Below are positions 41,328 through 48,857 of a DNA stretch of 64,000 nt, piece by piece; position 1 is the first letter of the stretch, and every line of letters starts with the position of its first letter. Source of the stretch: Candidatus Flavonifractor intestinipullorum (GTDB lineage: Bacteria > Bacillota > Clostridia > Oscillospirales > Oscillospiraceae); assembly GCA_019118925.1 (NCBI GenBank), contig DWYC01000088.1, positions 1 through 64,000 of the forward strand. Direction: 5' to 3'. The notes below the pieces were generated by a model. That model searched no databases. It worked only from the letters and a program-made list of their open reading frames with translations, and was not told where the DNA came from. The position numbers and the translations under genes are program-made.

Positions 41328-42347
41328 TCACACCTCCCGGCCCATGCAGGGGGCCAGCGCGGCCAGACGGTCCATCACGCCCTGGAACTGCTCCGGAGTC
41401 AGGGACTGGGCCCCGTCGCACAGGGCGTTTTTGGGGTCGTTGTGGACCTCGATCATGAGGCCGTCGGCCCCGGCGGCCACCGCCGCCATGGCCATGCGCT
41501 CCACCATCCAGGCCTTGCCGCAGGCGTGGGAGGGGTCCACCACCACTGGCAGATGGGAGAGGGTCTTGACGGCCAGCACGGCGGACAGGTCCAGGGTGTT
41601 GCGGGTAAAGGTCTCAAAGGTGCGGATACCCCGCTCGCAGAGGATCACATTGGGGTTGCCCCCGGCCAGGATGTACTCGGCGGACATGAGCCACTCCTCA
41701 ATGGTGGAGGAGAGCCCCCGTTTGAGGAGGATGGGCTTGGTGGTCCGGCGGCCCAGGGCCTTCAGGAGGGCGAAATTCTGCATATTCCGGGCCCCCACCT
41801 GGATGACATCCACACACTCCTCGAAGAGCTCCACATATTCGGTGCTCATGATCTCGGTGACGATGGGCAGGCCCGTGGCCTCCTTGGCCTTCTGGAGGAG
41901 CTCCAGACCCTGGCACTCCAGCCCCTGGAAGGCATAGGGGGAGGTGCGGGGCTTGAAGGCGCCGCCCCGCAGGGCGCAGGCCCCGCTCTTCTGCACGGCG
42001 CGGGCCACACAGGTGATCTGCTCCGCGCTCTCCACCGAGCAGGGTCCGGCGATGACGGCCAGCTTTTTGCCGCCCACCGCTGCGCCGCCGCCCAGGGGGA
42101 CCACCGTATCGTCGGGGTGGTATTTGCGGTTGGCCTTCTTATAGGGCTCGGTGACCCGCATGACCCGCTCCACACCGGGGAGCTGCTCCAGCAGCTCCTG
42201 GTCGATACGGGCGGCGTCGCCTTCCGCGCCCAGCACGGTGGTCTCGGCGCCTTTGGAGATGTTGACCTGGACGCCTCCGGCCTTCATGGCCTGGATGGCC
42301 TCCTGAAGCTGCTCGGGCGTAAAGTGGGGTTTCATAATGACGACCAT
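41328..42347 (-). CDS. aroF: 3-deoxy-7-phosphoheptulonate (DAHP) synthase, type I-beta with N-terminal regulatory domain
   Basis: The 339-residue enzyme condenses phosphoenolpyruvate and erythrose 4-phosphate, the entry to the shikimate pathway. An N-terminal ferredoxin-like domain (about 1-68, MVVIMKPHFTPEQLQEAIQ) resembles that of the Thermotoga maritima enzyme, where it gives feedback inhibition by tyrosine. The barrel holds AGPCSVESAEQI, GGAFKPRTSPYAFQGL, GARNMQNFALLKALG, LLKRGLSSTIEEWLMSAEYI and VDPSHACGK, with the metal-binding Cys, His, Glu and Asp in place. ATG 42347 is preferred. Upstream lies a tyrosine-rich leader peptide and terminator. Confidence 0.95.
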   Translation of the reverse strand: MVVIMKPHFTPEQLQEAIQAMKAGGVQVNISKGAETTVLGAEGDAARIDQELLEQLPGVERVMRVTEPYKKANRKYHPDDTVVPLGGGAAVGGKKLAVIAGPCSVESAEQITCVARAVQKSGACALRGGAFKPRTSPYAFQGLECQGLELLQKAKEATGLPIVTEIMSTEYVELFEECVDVIQVGARNMQNFALLKALGRRTTKPILLKRGLSSTIEEWLMSAEYILAGGNPNVILCERGIRTFETFTRNTLDLSAVLAVKTLSHLPVVVDPSHACGKAWMVERMAMAAVAAGADGLMIEVHNDPKNALCDGAQSLTPEQFQGVMDRLAALAPCMGREV

Positions 42348-42376
42348 AACAGTCCCTGCCTTTCTCGTTGTGCATG

Positions 42377-42414
42377 AAAAAACCGCGGCCGCCCAAACTG
42401 GGCTGCCGCGGTTT
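42377..42414 (-). terminator. Attenuator terminator of the tyrosine operon
   Basis: On the minus strand AAACCGCGGC-GCCC pairs with GGGC-GCCGCGGTTT (one mismatch), loop AGTTT, followed by a T6 run. It lies between the leader peptide and the DAHP synthase gene, 30 bases before that start codon. Confidence 0.9.
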
Positions 42415-42466
42415 CCCGTATTCCATCTCCCCACTGGGGGGCGGGAGTTCCACTCGGACAGGCCGG

Positions 42467-42541
42467 TTATGGGCAGGCAAACAGACCGCTGCTATAATAG
42501 TAGCGGTAATCGCCATACGCATAACCGGTGGTGAAGAGCAT
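42467..42541 (-). CDS. Tyrosine-rich leader peptide (24 aa)
   Basis: This short frame, missing from the ORF track, encodes MLFTTGYAYGDYRYYYSSGL plus FACP. It contains six Tyr residues among 24, five of them within ten codons and three consecutive. AGGAGG lies 9 bases before the ATG. A good promoter is 30 bases upstream and an intrinsic terminator lies 53 bases downstream, ahead of genes for tyrosine synthesis. An inverted repeat CCGGTTATG / CATAACCGG spans the codons from GGT-TAT to the stop. This is the arrangement of ribosome-mediated attenuation: ribosomes stalling at Tyr codons would block the leader hairpin and allow readthrough. Exact antiterminator pairing is not resolved by eye. Confidence 0.8.
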   Translation of the reverse strand: MLFTTGYAYGDYRYYYSSGLFACP

Positions 42542-42571
42542 CGTACACGCCTCCTGGTGGAAGTTACTTGC

Positions 42572-42600
42572 ACTTTAGCACATTTTGGTGCGAAAGTCAA
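42572..42600 (-). promoter_or_regulatory. Promoter of the tyrosine operon
   Basis: On the minus strand TTGACT, 17 bases, TAAAGT with an extended -10 TGC. Transcription would start about 25 bases before the leader peptide ATG. Confidence 0.75.
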
Positions 42601-42645
42601 GAGAGAAAATTTCCCGGCGGAGGCCGGCTGCAGGGAACGGGACAA

Positions 42646-42674
42646 CCCCGGCCCGCCAATAGGCGGGACCGGGG
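42646..42674 (-). terminator. Hairpin after treC
   Basis: CCCCGG-CCCGCC / GGCGGG-CCGGGG with one bulged base and loop AATA, 17 bases after the treC stop. The T-tract is poor. Confidence 0.55.
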
Positions 42675-42690
42675 CGGCGCGAAGGCGGAG

Positions 42691-44340
42691 TTAGCTCCGG
42701 CGCAGGAGCACCAGCGACTCATAGGGCCGCAGCTCCAGGGCCGTGGAAGCTCTGGCGTCCGGGTAGTTGGACAGAAGAACCTGACAGCCCTCCAGGGCCT
42801 CCGGGCAGGTCCAGGTGCAGGGTTTGGGGTAGAAATTGCTGATGCAGTAGAGGGTATCCCCCTGCCAGCGGCGGCGGTAGGCCAGTACGGCGGGATGGCC
42901 GGGGTCCAGGGCCTCGAAATCGCCGCAGGCGATGACGCCGTACTCCTTCCGCAGGCGCACCAGGGTCTGGTAATGGGTAAAGATGGAGTCGGGATCGCCC
43001 ACCTGGGCCTGGGCGTTGATGCGGGTATAGTTGGGGTTGACGCCGATCCAGGGCGTGCCGGCGGTAAAGCCGCCGTTGGGGGAGGCGTCCCACTGCATGG
43101 GGGTGCGGGCGTTGTCCCGGGAGTGGACGTTCAGAATGTTGTAGGCGCTCTGCGCGCTCATGCCCTTGTCCCGCAGAATCTGGAAATGGTTCAGACTCTC
43201 CACATCCCGGTACTGGGAGAGGTCTGTAAAACCGGCATTGGTCATGCCGATCTCCTCCCCCTGGTAGATATAGGGGGTGCCCCGCAGGCAGTGGATGACA
43301 TTGGCCAGCATCTTGGCCGACTGTTTCCAGTAGGTTCCCTCGTCCCCAAAGCGGGAGACCACCCGGGGCTGGTCGTGGTTGCACCAGAACACGGCGTTCC
43401 AGGCGTCGTGCGCCGCCATGCCCTGCTGCCAGGAGAAGAGGATATCCTTGAGCTTGTGGAAGTCGGCAGGCACCAGCACCCACTTCTCGTTGCCCATGAA
43501 GTCCACCTTCAGGTGGTGGAAGGAAAAGACCATGCTCAGCTCGTGGCTCTCCGCTCCGGCGTACCGGAAGCAGTTCTCCATGGAGGTGGAGGACATCTCC
43601 CCCACCGTGATGATCCCCGGGTCTTGACCAAATGTGGCCTCGTTGAGCTCCCGGAGGTACTGGTGGATGCGGGGCCCGTCGGTGTAGAACCGGCGGCCGT
43701 CCCCCTGGCTGTCGTCCTCAAAGGCGCCCTTGCTGATGAGGTTGATGACGTCGAAGCGGAAGCCCTTTACCCCCTTGGCCATCCAGAAGCGGACCACATC
43801 GGCCACCTCAGAGCGGACCTCCGGGTTGTCCCAGTTCAGGTCGGCCTGAGTTTTGTCAAAGAGATGCAGGTAGTATTCGTCAAACTGGGGGACGTATTCC
43901 CAGGCGTTCCCGCCGAATTTGCTCTCCCAGTTGGTGGGGGGCTCCCCGTTGGGCTTGCCCTTCTTCCAGATATAGTAGTCTTTATATTTGGGGTCCCCGG
44001 CCAGGGCCTTCCGGAACCACTCGTGTTCGGTGGACGTGTGGTTAAAGACCATGTCCAGCATCAGGCCGAGACCCCGCTTTTCCGCCTCCCGGGAGAGCTC
44101 TTCGAAGTCGTCCATGGTACCGTAGCGGGGGTCGATCTGCCGGTAGTCGGCCACATCATAGCCGTTGTCGTTCTGGGGAGAGACGAAGAATGGGGTGAGC
44201 CAGAGGTAGTCCACTCCCAGCTCCTTCAGGTAGTCCAGCTTGGCCGTGACGCCCCGGAGTTCCCCCAGGCCGTCTCCGTTGGTGTCCAGGAAGGACTTGG
44301 GATAAATCTGATAGACGGTGCTTGTTCGAAAATCGCACAT
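42691..44340 (-). CDS. treC: Trehalose-6-phosphate hydrolase (phosphotrehalase)
   Basis: The 549-residue GH13 enzyme splits trehalose 6-phosphate into glucose and glucose 6-phosphate. The four conserved GH13 regions are visible: LMLDMVFNHTS (region I), GFRFDVINL (II, nucleophile Asp), TVGEMSSTSMEN (III, acid/base Glu) and FWCNHDQPRVVSRFGDE (IV). The N-terminus STVYQIYPKSFLDTNGDGLGELRG is typical of oligo-1,6-glucosidase/TreC. Assignment to TreC rather than another alpha-glucosidase rests on the cotranscribed PTS gene 12 bases upstream and on the divergent TreR-type regulator. Confidence 0.92.
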   Translation of the reverse strand: MCDFRTSTVYQIYPKSFLDTNGDGLGELRGVTAKLDYLKELGVDYLWLTPFFVSPQNDNGYDVADYRQIDPRYGTMDDFEELSREAEKRGLGLMLDMVFNHTSTEHEWFRKALAGDPKYKDYYIWKKGKPNGEPPTNWESKFGGNAWEYVPQFDEYYLHLFDKTQADLNWDNPEVRSEVADVVRFWMAKGVKGFRFDVINLISKGAFEDDSQGDGRRFYTDGPRIHQYLRELNEATFGQDPGIITVGEMSSTSMENCFRYAGAESHELSMVFSFHHLKVDFMGNEKWVLVPADFHKLKDILFSWQQGMAAHDAWNAVFWCNHDQPRVVSRFGDEGTYWKQSAKMLANVIHCLRGTPYIYQGEEIGMTNAGFTDLSQYRDVESLNHFQILRDKGMSAQSAYNILNVHSRDNARTPMQWDASPNGGFTAGTPWIGVNPNYTRINAQAQVGDPDSIFTHYQTLVRLRKEYGVIACGDFEALDPGHPAVLAYRRRWQGDTLYCISNFYPKPCTWTCPEALEGCQVLLSNYPDARASTALELRPYESLVLLRRS

Positions 44341-44352
44341 GGAGCATCCTCC

Positions 44353-46302
44353 TTAAAACTGGATGACCGGGGTCTCGCCGGCCACGGCGTCCATACCGGT
44401 GGTAAAGGCGGGGGCGGTATCGCCGGGGTCGCTGACGATGAAGGCGGTGATGGTGGGGTGTCCGGCGGCGCGGATCTTATCCAGGTCGAAGGTGATGAGG
44501 GGGTCGCCCCGGCGGACATGGTCGCCCTCTTTTACATGGAGCTGGAAGCCGTCGCCTCCCATGGACACCGTGTCCATTCCCACGTGGATGAGCAGCTCCG
44601 CACCGTTGCCCAGGGTGAGGCCCACGGCGTGACGGCTCTCCTCCATAACCGAGCAGACGGTGGCGTCCGCGGGGGCCACCACGACCTGGCCGGTGGGATC
44701 AATGCCCACGCCCTCTCCCAGGACGCCCTGAGAAAAGACCTGGTCCGGAATCTCCTCCAGAGGCAGGATGCGCCCGGTGATGGGGGAGGTAACAGTCAGG
44801 GCGCCGGCGGGGGCATGCTCCGCTGCGGCGGGCGCGGAGACCTCCTCCAGAGGCGCGGAAGCGGTGGGGGCATGGCCGGCCCGATCGGCGGCGGAGAGCT
44901 TCCGGCTGCCCACGATCAGGGTGAGGACAAAGGGGACCACGATGGCCACCGCCATGGCCAGAAGGAAGTTAAGCCAGTACTGGGGCATGATGGACAGGAT
45001 GCCGGGCAGGCCGCCCACGCCGATGGAGTAGGCATATACGCCGGTACCGATGGAGATCACCGCCGCGCAGGCCGAGCCGATCATGCCGCAGACCAGAGGG
45101 AAGCCGTATTTCAGATTCACGCCGAAGAGGGCGGGCTCCGTCACGCCCAGGTAGCAGGAGATGCACGCGGGGATGTTCACCTGCTGGGCCCGCTCGTTTT
45201 TCTTCTGCAAAAAGCTCATGGCCAGCACGGCGGAGCCCTGGGCGATGTTGGACAGGGCGATCATGGGCCAGAGATTGGTGCCCTGGTAGAGATTGACCAG
45301 CTGGGAGTCGATGGCGTTGGTCATGTGGTGCAGTCCGGTCATGACCAGCGGGGCGTAGACCAGGCCGAAGATGGCGGCAAAGAGCCACTTTACATTGGAG
45401 GTCAGGCCCAGGTTGACCACGGCGGCGATGGCGTCACCGATCTTCCAGCCGATGGGGCCCACGACGGTGTGGGCGATGATGACCGCGGGCACCAGGGAGC
45501 AGAAGGGGACCACGATCATACTCACGACCTCGGGGCAGTGCTTTTTAAAGAACTTTTCCAGGTAGACCAGAACGAAACCGGCCAGCATGGCGGCGATCAC
45601 CTGGCCCTGATAGCCGATCATCTGCACCTGAATAAAGCCGAAGTCCCAGACGGGGATATCCTCGGCGGCGGTGGTGGCCACCGAGAAGCCGTTGAGCAGC
45701 TGGGGCGAGACCAGGGTCAGGCCCAGAATGATGCCCAGAATCTGCGTGGTGCCCATCTTCTTGGTGATGGACCAGACGATGCCCACCGGGAGCATGTGGA
45801 ACACAGCCTCGCCGATGAGCCAGAGGAAGCTGTACAGGCCCGCCCAGAACTGAGATATGTCGGCCAAACTCTGGGTGCCGTTATTGAAGAAATTGATCTC
45901 GCCGATGACGTTGCGGAAGCCCAGAATCAGACCGCCGCAGATGAGAGCCGGAATAATGGGGGCGAAAATCTCGCCCAGCGTACCCATGATGCGCTGGATG
46001 GGAGACTGGTTGGACTTGGCGGCGTCTTTCACCGCGTCTTTGCTCACGCCCTCAATGCCGGCAAAGGCGGTAAATTCGTTGTAGAAATTGGCCACGTCGT
46101 TGCCGATGATGACCTGGAACTGTCCGGCCTGGGTAAAAGTGCCCTTCACCGAGGGGAGTTGTTCGATCTGGGCGGTATCCGCCTTTGCGGCGTCCACCAG
46201 CACGAAGCGCATGCGCGTCATACAGTGGGAAACGGCCTGAATATTCTCCTTGCCGCCCACCAGACGGAGCAGCGCCTGCACGTCAGCCTGATACTTTGCC
46301 AT
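44353..46302 (-). CDS. treP: Trehalose-type PTS transporter, fused EIIBCA
   Basis: The 649-residue permease takes up and phosphorylates the sugar. EIIB (about 1-80) has the phospho-Cys in VSHCMTRMRFVL. EIIC (about 110-470) is the membrane channel with ALICGGLILGFRNVIG and VTEPALFGVNLKYGFPL. EIIA of the glucose (Crr) type (about 495-645) has PADATVCSVMEESRHAVGL and the phospho-His in LLIHVGMDTVSMGGDGFQ. A fused EIIA makes the protein independent of a separate IIA-Glc. Trehalose is the inferred substrate from B-C similarity, the phosphotrehalase gene and TreR; sucrose-type EIIBC are the nearest alternative. Confidence 0.9.
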   Translation of the reverse strand: MAKYQADVQALLRLVGGKENIQAVSHCMTRMRFVLVDAAKADTAQIEQLPSVKGTFTQAGQFQVIIGNDVANFYNEFTAFAGIEGVSKDAVKDAAKSNQSPIQRIMGTLGEIFAPIIPALICGGLILGFRNVIGEINFFNNGTQSLADISQFWAGLYSFLWLIGEAVFHMLPVGIVWSITKKMGTTQILGIILGLTLVSPQLLNGFSVATTAAEDIPVWDFGFIQVQMIGYQGQVIAAMLAGFVLVYLEKFFKKHCPEVVSMIVVPFCSLVPAVIIAHTVVGPIGWKIGDAIAAVVNLGLTSNVKWLFAAIFGLVYAPLVMTGLHHMTNAIDSQLVNLYQGTNLWPMIALSNIAQGSAVLAMSFLQKKNERAQQVNIPACISCYLGVTEPALFGVNLKYGFPLVCGMIGSACAAVISIGTGVYAYSIGVGGLPGILSIMPQYWLNFLLAMAVAIVVPFVLTLIVGSRKLSAADRAGHAPTASAPLEEVSAPAAAEHAPAGALTVTSPITGRILPLEEIPDQVFSQGVLGEGVGIDPTGQVVVAPADATVCSVMEESRHAVGLTLGNGAELLIHVGMDTVSMGGDGFQLHVKEGDHVRRGDPLITFDLDKIRAAGHPTITAFIVSDPGDTAPAFTTGMDAVAGETPVIQF

Positions 46303-46385
46303 GGGTGCGGTCCCTCCTTCAAACGTGTTCGCCTTTGCAGTTTGCCCGGTTTTCAGCGGTTTTTCCGCTTTTTTAAGGTGAGACT

Positions 46386-46415
46386 ATGATACTCCAACTT
46401 GTTTAAACAAGTCAA
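46386..46415 (-). promoter_or_regulatory. Promoter of the trehalose operon
   Basis: On the minus strand TTGACT, an 18-base spacer and TATCAT. The spacer contains the TreR-type operator. Confidence 0.7.
46397..46412. promoter_or_regulatory. TreR-type operator 1
   Basis: ACTTGTTTAAACAAGT, a perfect 16-base palindrome lying between -35 and -10 of the treP promoter. It is an ideal site for repression by the divergent GntR-family regulator. Confidence 0.78.
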
Positions 46416-46475
46416 TTGGCCGATTGGATAAATCCAACGCGGCTTTTTTGGACAGGTTTACCAGAACAAAGATGG

Positions 46476-46504
46476 TTGACTTTTGAGGGGGAGGGTGGTA
46501 CAGT
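46476..46504 (+). promoter_or_regulatory. Promoter of treR
   Basis: TTGACT, 17 bases, TACAGT. A half-conserved copy of the operator follows directly. Confidence 0.65.
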
Positions 46505-46513
46505 GAGAAAAAG

Positions 46514-46525
46514 TTGTTCAAACAA
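46514..46525 (+). promoter_or_regulatory. TreR-type operator 2
   Basis: TTGTTCAAACAA, an imperfect copy of the palindrome in operator 1, just after the treR -10. It suggests autoregulation of treR. Confidence 0.6.
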
Positions 46526-46538
46526 GGGGGTGGGCGCC

Positions 46539-47276
46539 ATGCCGCGCCAGAAGTATACCGAGATCTATCGGGCCTTGAAAGACCGGATCGAGGCCGGAGC
46601 CTATCCGGTGGGGCAGCTGCTGCCCTCGGAGAACACGCTGATCGCCGAATTTGACTGCTCCCGCAATACGGTGCGCCGGGCGGTGGCCGGGCTGGTGCGG
46701 GACGGCTATGTACAGACCCGGCAGGGCTGGGGGGTGTGCAATATCTTCCAGCCCATCGAGCCTTCGGCCTACACGATGGGGACCATCGAGTCCTTTGCCG
46801 AGACTTCCCGCCGCACCGGACAGCACAGCGCCACCCGGGTGGTGGGCTTCTCCCTGTGTACCGCCGGGGAGGAGCTGGCCCGCCGGTCTGGCTTTGCCGT
46901 TGGGACGGAGCTGTTCTATATCCAGCGCATCCATGACCTGGATGGAGTCCCCCGCATCTTCAACCACAACTACTTCCGGCGGGATTGCATGCCCGGCCTG
47001 ACGGCCCGGATCGCCGCGGGGTCCATCTACCGCTACCTGGAGGAGGAGCAGGGGATGTCCATCGTCACCAGTAAACGCACCATCACGGTGGAGCGGGCCA
47101 CCGAGGAGGACCGGAAGTGGCTGGAGCTGGGAGAATACAACTGTCTGGCGGTTCTGAGCAGTCAGACCTATAACAGCGACGGGATTCTCTTTGAGTACAC
47201 GCAGTCCCGGCATTACCCGGGCATCTTTCGCTTTCAGGACAACGCCGTGCGCACACCCGAAGGGCGCCGGGCATAA
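46539..47276 (+). CDS. treR: GntR-family trehalose operon repressor
   Basis: The 245-residue regulator has an N-terminal GntR winged HTH (about 1-70: YTEIYRALKDRIEAGAYPVG, LPSENTLIAEFDCSRNTVRRAVAGLVRDGYVQTRQGWG) and a C-terminal UTRA ligand domain (about 95-235). In TreR homologues the UTRA domain binds trehalose 6-phosphate and releases the repressor. It is divergent from the treP-treC operon with matching palindromes in both promoters. ATG 46539 follows GGGGGTGGG; the track's longer version begins upstream of the promoter and is not real. Confidence 0.9.
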   Translation: MPRQKYTEIYRALKDRIEAGAYPVGQLLPSENTLIAEFDCSRNTVRRAVAGLVRDGYVQTRQGWGVCNIFQPIEPSAYTMGTIESFAETSRRTGQHSATRVVGFSLCTAGEELARRSGFAVGTELFYIQRIHDLDGVPRIFNHNYFRRDCMPGLTARIAAGSIYRYLEEEQGMSIVTSKRTITVERATEEDRKWLELGEYNCLAVLSSQTYNSDGILFEYTQSRHYPGIFRFQDNAVRTPEGRRA

Positions 47277-47308
47277 AAAAAGCACGCCGCAGCGCGGCGT
47301 GCTTTTTT
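47275..47308. terminator. Bidirectional terminator after treR
   Basis: A7-GCACGCCGC / GCGGCGTGC-T6 with a 3-base loop, between convergent genes. Confidence 0.92.
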
Positions 47309-47340
47309 CCAATGGGCGGATGGGGGGCGGAGAGACCCCG

Positions 47341-47739
47341 TTATAGCTGGGAATCGTCGTCGGCGAAATCGGCCGGAGAGACTCCGCCGCCGGCGGGAGA
47401 GACCGGTTCTTCGGGGGGAATTTCCGTCTCCACGGCGGCGACCTCGGAGTCCTTCAGCCGCCCCTCCTCCTTGATCTGAGCGATGCGGGCCTTATTCTCC
47501 TCGATGTTGATCTTGGCCGCGGTGATCTTCTCGCACAGGGCCGTATAACCCGCCTCGGGGGCCATGCCGCGCTCGGCATAGTAAAGCTTTCCAATCTCCA
47601 GGTAGGCTTTGCGGATGGTGTCGTTTTCGCCGGAATTGGCCAGGCTGAGCCGGGCGATCTCCGCCAGCTGCTTGGATTTGGCCACGCCGGCCTGGGTCAG
47701 CTCCACCGCTTTTACCTTCAGTTCATCAATAAGCGCCAT
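47341..47739 (-). CDS. Hypothetical coiled-coil protein (132 aa)
   Basis: I do not recognise the family with certainty. The soluble protein is mostly helical: LIDELKVKAVELTQAGVAKSKQLAEIARLSLANSGENDTIRKAYLEIGKLYY, then a second helix pair ending KINIEENKARIAQIKEEG. An acidic, proline-rich tail follows (EIPPEEPVSPAGGG...DDDSQL). The pattern of an N-terminal helical hairpin with a short charged tail recalls small zinc-ribbon-type accessory proteins of Clostridia that lack the ribbon. ATG 47739 is preceded by GAGGAGG and is chosen over the longer frame. It diverges from the collagen-like gene. Confidence 0.7.
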   Translation of the reverse strand: MALIDELKVKAVELTQAGVAKSKQLAEIARLSLANSGENDTIRKAYLEIGKLYYAERGMAPEAGYTALCEKITAAKINIEENKARIAQIKEEGRLKDSEVAAVETEIPPEEPVSPAGGGVSPADFADDDSQL

Positions 47740-47890
47740 AATCCGTAACCTCCTCAGAAGGGGAGAACCCCTTTTTTTCATTGTATCCTGTTTTCCCCCG
47801 GCATGCAAGAGGGCGGGACGCTTTTCTCTCCGGGAGAATTCCGTCACAGCTGCCAGACGAGGAACATAGGATACTCCGGAGGTCATGCCT

Positions 47891-48658
47891 ATGAATATCT
47901 ACCAGAATAAAAATATGCCGCAGGACCGTGCGTGCAGGCCCTGTGTCCCCACTTGCTGCCCGCCGTCTCCGGCGCCGTGCAACGTCAGTATTGTTCCCAT
48001 TCCCGGCCCCACGGGGGCGACGGGTCCCACCGGAGTGACGGGTCCCACGGGGGCGACGGGTCCCACCGGCCCGGCGGGCTCTGCGGGCGTTACAGGTACA
48101 GCGGCCACTGTGACGGTAGGTACGGTGACCACGGGGGAGCCGGGCAGTCAGGCCGCCGTCACCAACAGCGGCACATCCCAGAATGCGCGGCTGGACTTTG
48201 TGATTCCGCAGGGCGCCACCGGCAGCGGGGCCGGCCCGGCGGAGTTCCTCAACGCCTACTCCACGCCGGCGCAGGCGGGGAGCGCGGGGGCAGCCCTGAT
48301 CTTTGACCGCAACGGCGCGCAGAATGGGACGGCGGTGACTCACGCCAACAACTCCGCCAATGTGGTCCTCCAGAAGCCGGGATATTACCGGGTTTCGTTC
48401 CAGACGGCCATCGGACCGGCCTCGGGCGTGACGTTCCCCTTTTCGGTGCTGCTGTACTTGTCCCAGGATGGAACCGGAGTACCGGGGGCCAGCGTCCGCC
48501 ACACCTTCCACACCTCCGCAGACATCAGCAATGTGGCGCTTTCCCAGATTGTGGCGGTTACCACCGCGCCCTCCACGCTGAATGTGGTGGGAGGGAGCGG
48601 GAGTTTCCTCTACTCAGACGCGGGCATCAGCGTCAACCAGCTCAGCGGCCTGTCCTGA
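47891..48658 (+). CDS. Collagen-like surface/exosporium protein (BclA-like)
   Basis: The 255-residue protein has a Cys/Pro-rich N-terminal part (CRPCVPTCCPPSPAPC), then four collagen-type hexapeptides (GPTGAT, GPTGVT, GPTGAT, GPTGPA). A Thr/Val-rich linker leads to a C-terminal beta-jellyroll domain of about 110 residues (FLNAYSTPAQAGSAGAALIFDRNG, GYYRVSFQTAI, SVLLYLSQDG). That layout is typical of BclA-like glycoproteins of the exosporium or spore coat in Clostridia. No signal peptide is seen, which fits deposition from the mother cell. I choose ATG 47891 because GGAGG is 8 bases ahead, whereas ATG 47885 leaves only 2 bases. Confidence 0.82.
   Translation: MNIYQNKNMPQDRACRPCVPTCCPPSPAPCNVSIVPIPGPTGATGPTGVTGPTGATGPTGPAGSAGVTGTAATVTVGTVTTGEPGSQAAVTNSGTSQNARLDFVIPQGATGSGAGPAEFLNAYSTPAQAGSAGAALIFDRNGAQNGTAVTHANNSANVVLQKPGYYRVSFQTAIGPASGVTFPFSVLLYLSQDGTGVPGASVRHTFHTSADISNVALSQIVAVTTAPSTLNVVGGSGSFLYSDAGISVNQLSGLS
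48005..48076 (+). repeat. 18-base collagen-coding tandem repeats
   Basis: Four tandem 18-base units of the form GG(C/T)CCCAC(G/C)GG.G.GACG encode GPTGxT hexapeptides. Copy number is likely to vary between strains. Confidence 0.88.
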
Positions 48659-48670
48659 CGGGATTTCACA

Positions 48671-48708
48671 CAGCCGCTCCGGCCGGAATTTCCCGGCCGG
48701 AGCGGCTG
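48671..48708 (+). terminator. Hairpin after the collagen-like gene
   Basis: A 16-base-pair perfect stem CAGCCGCTCCGGCCGG and its complement with a 6-base loop; weak T content afterwards. Confidence 0.6.
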
Positions 48709-48857
48709 CATTCCGGGGGGAGGAAAGGATGGTTCATTATTGCTAAAATTCGCAAGTTTCTATAAGAGGTTTTTCTGCAAATCTGGTAAAGTAAAAGGCG
48801 AAAAAAGGGACGGAACTTGTCCCCGCTATATTTTAACAGCAAGGAGTAGAGAGCCCT

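Noticed and set aside
42568-46389. 1273-residue plus-strand ORF across treC and treP
   Set aside because: It is the antisense shadow of two clearly identified trehalose genes, His/Gly/Val-rich in the way shadow frames of GC-rich genes are.
47846-47873. Sigma-K-like promoter (AC, 17 bases, CATAGGATA) before the collagen-like gene
   Set aside because: The -10 fits, but the start site would fall at or inside the ribosome site (47878-47882), so a functional promoter there is doubtful. Kept only as a hint of sporulation control.
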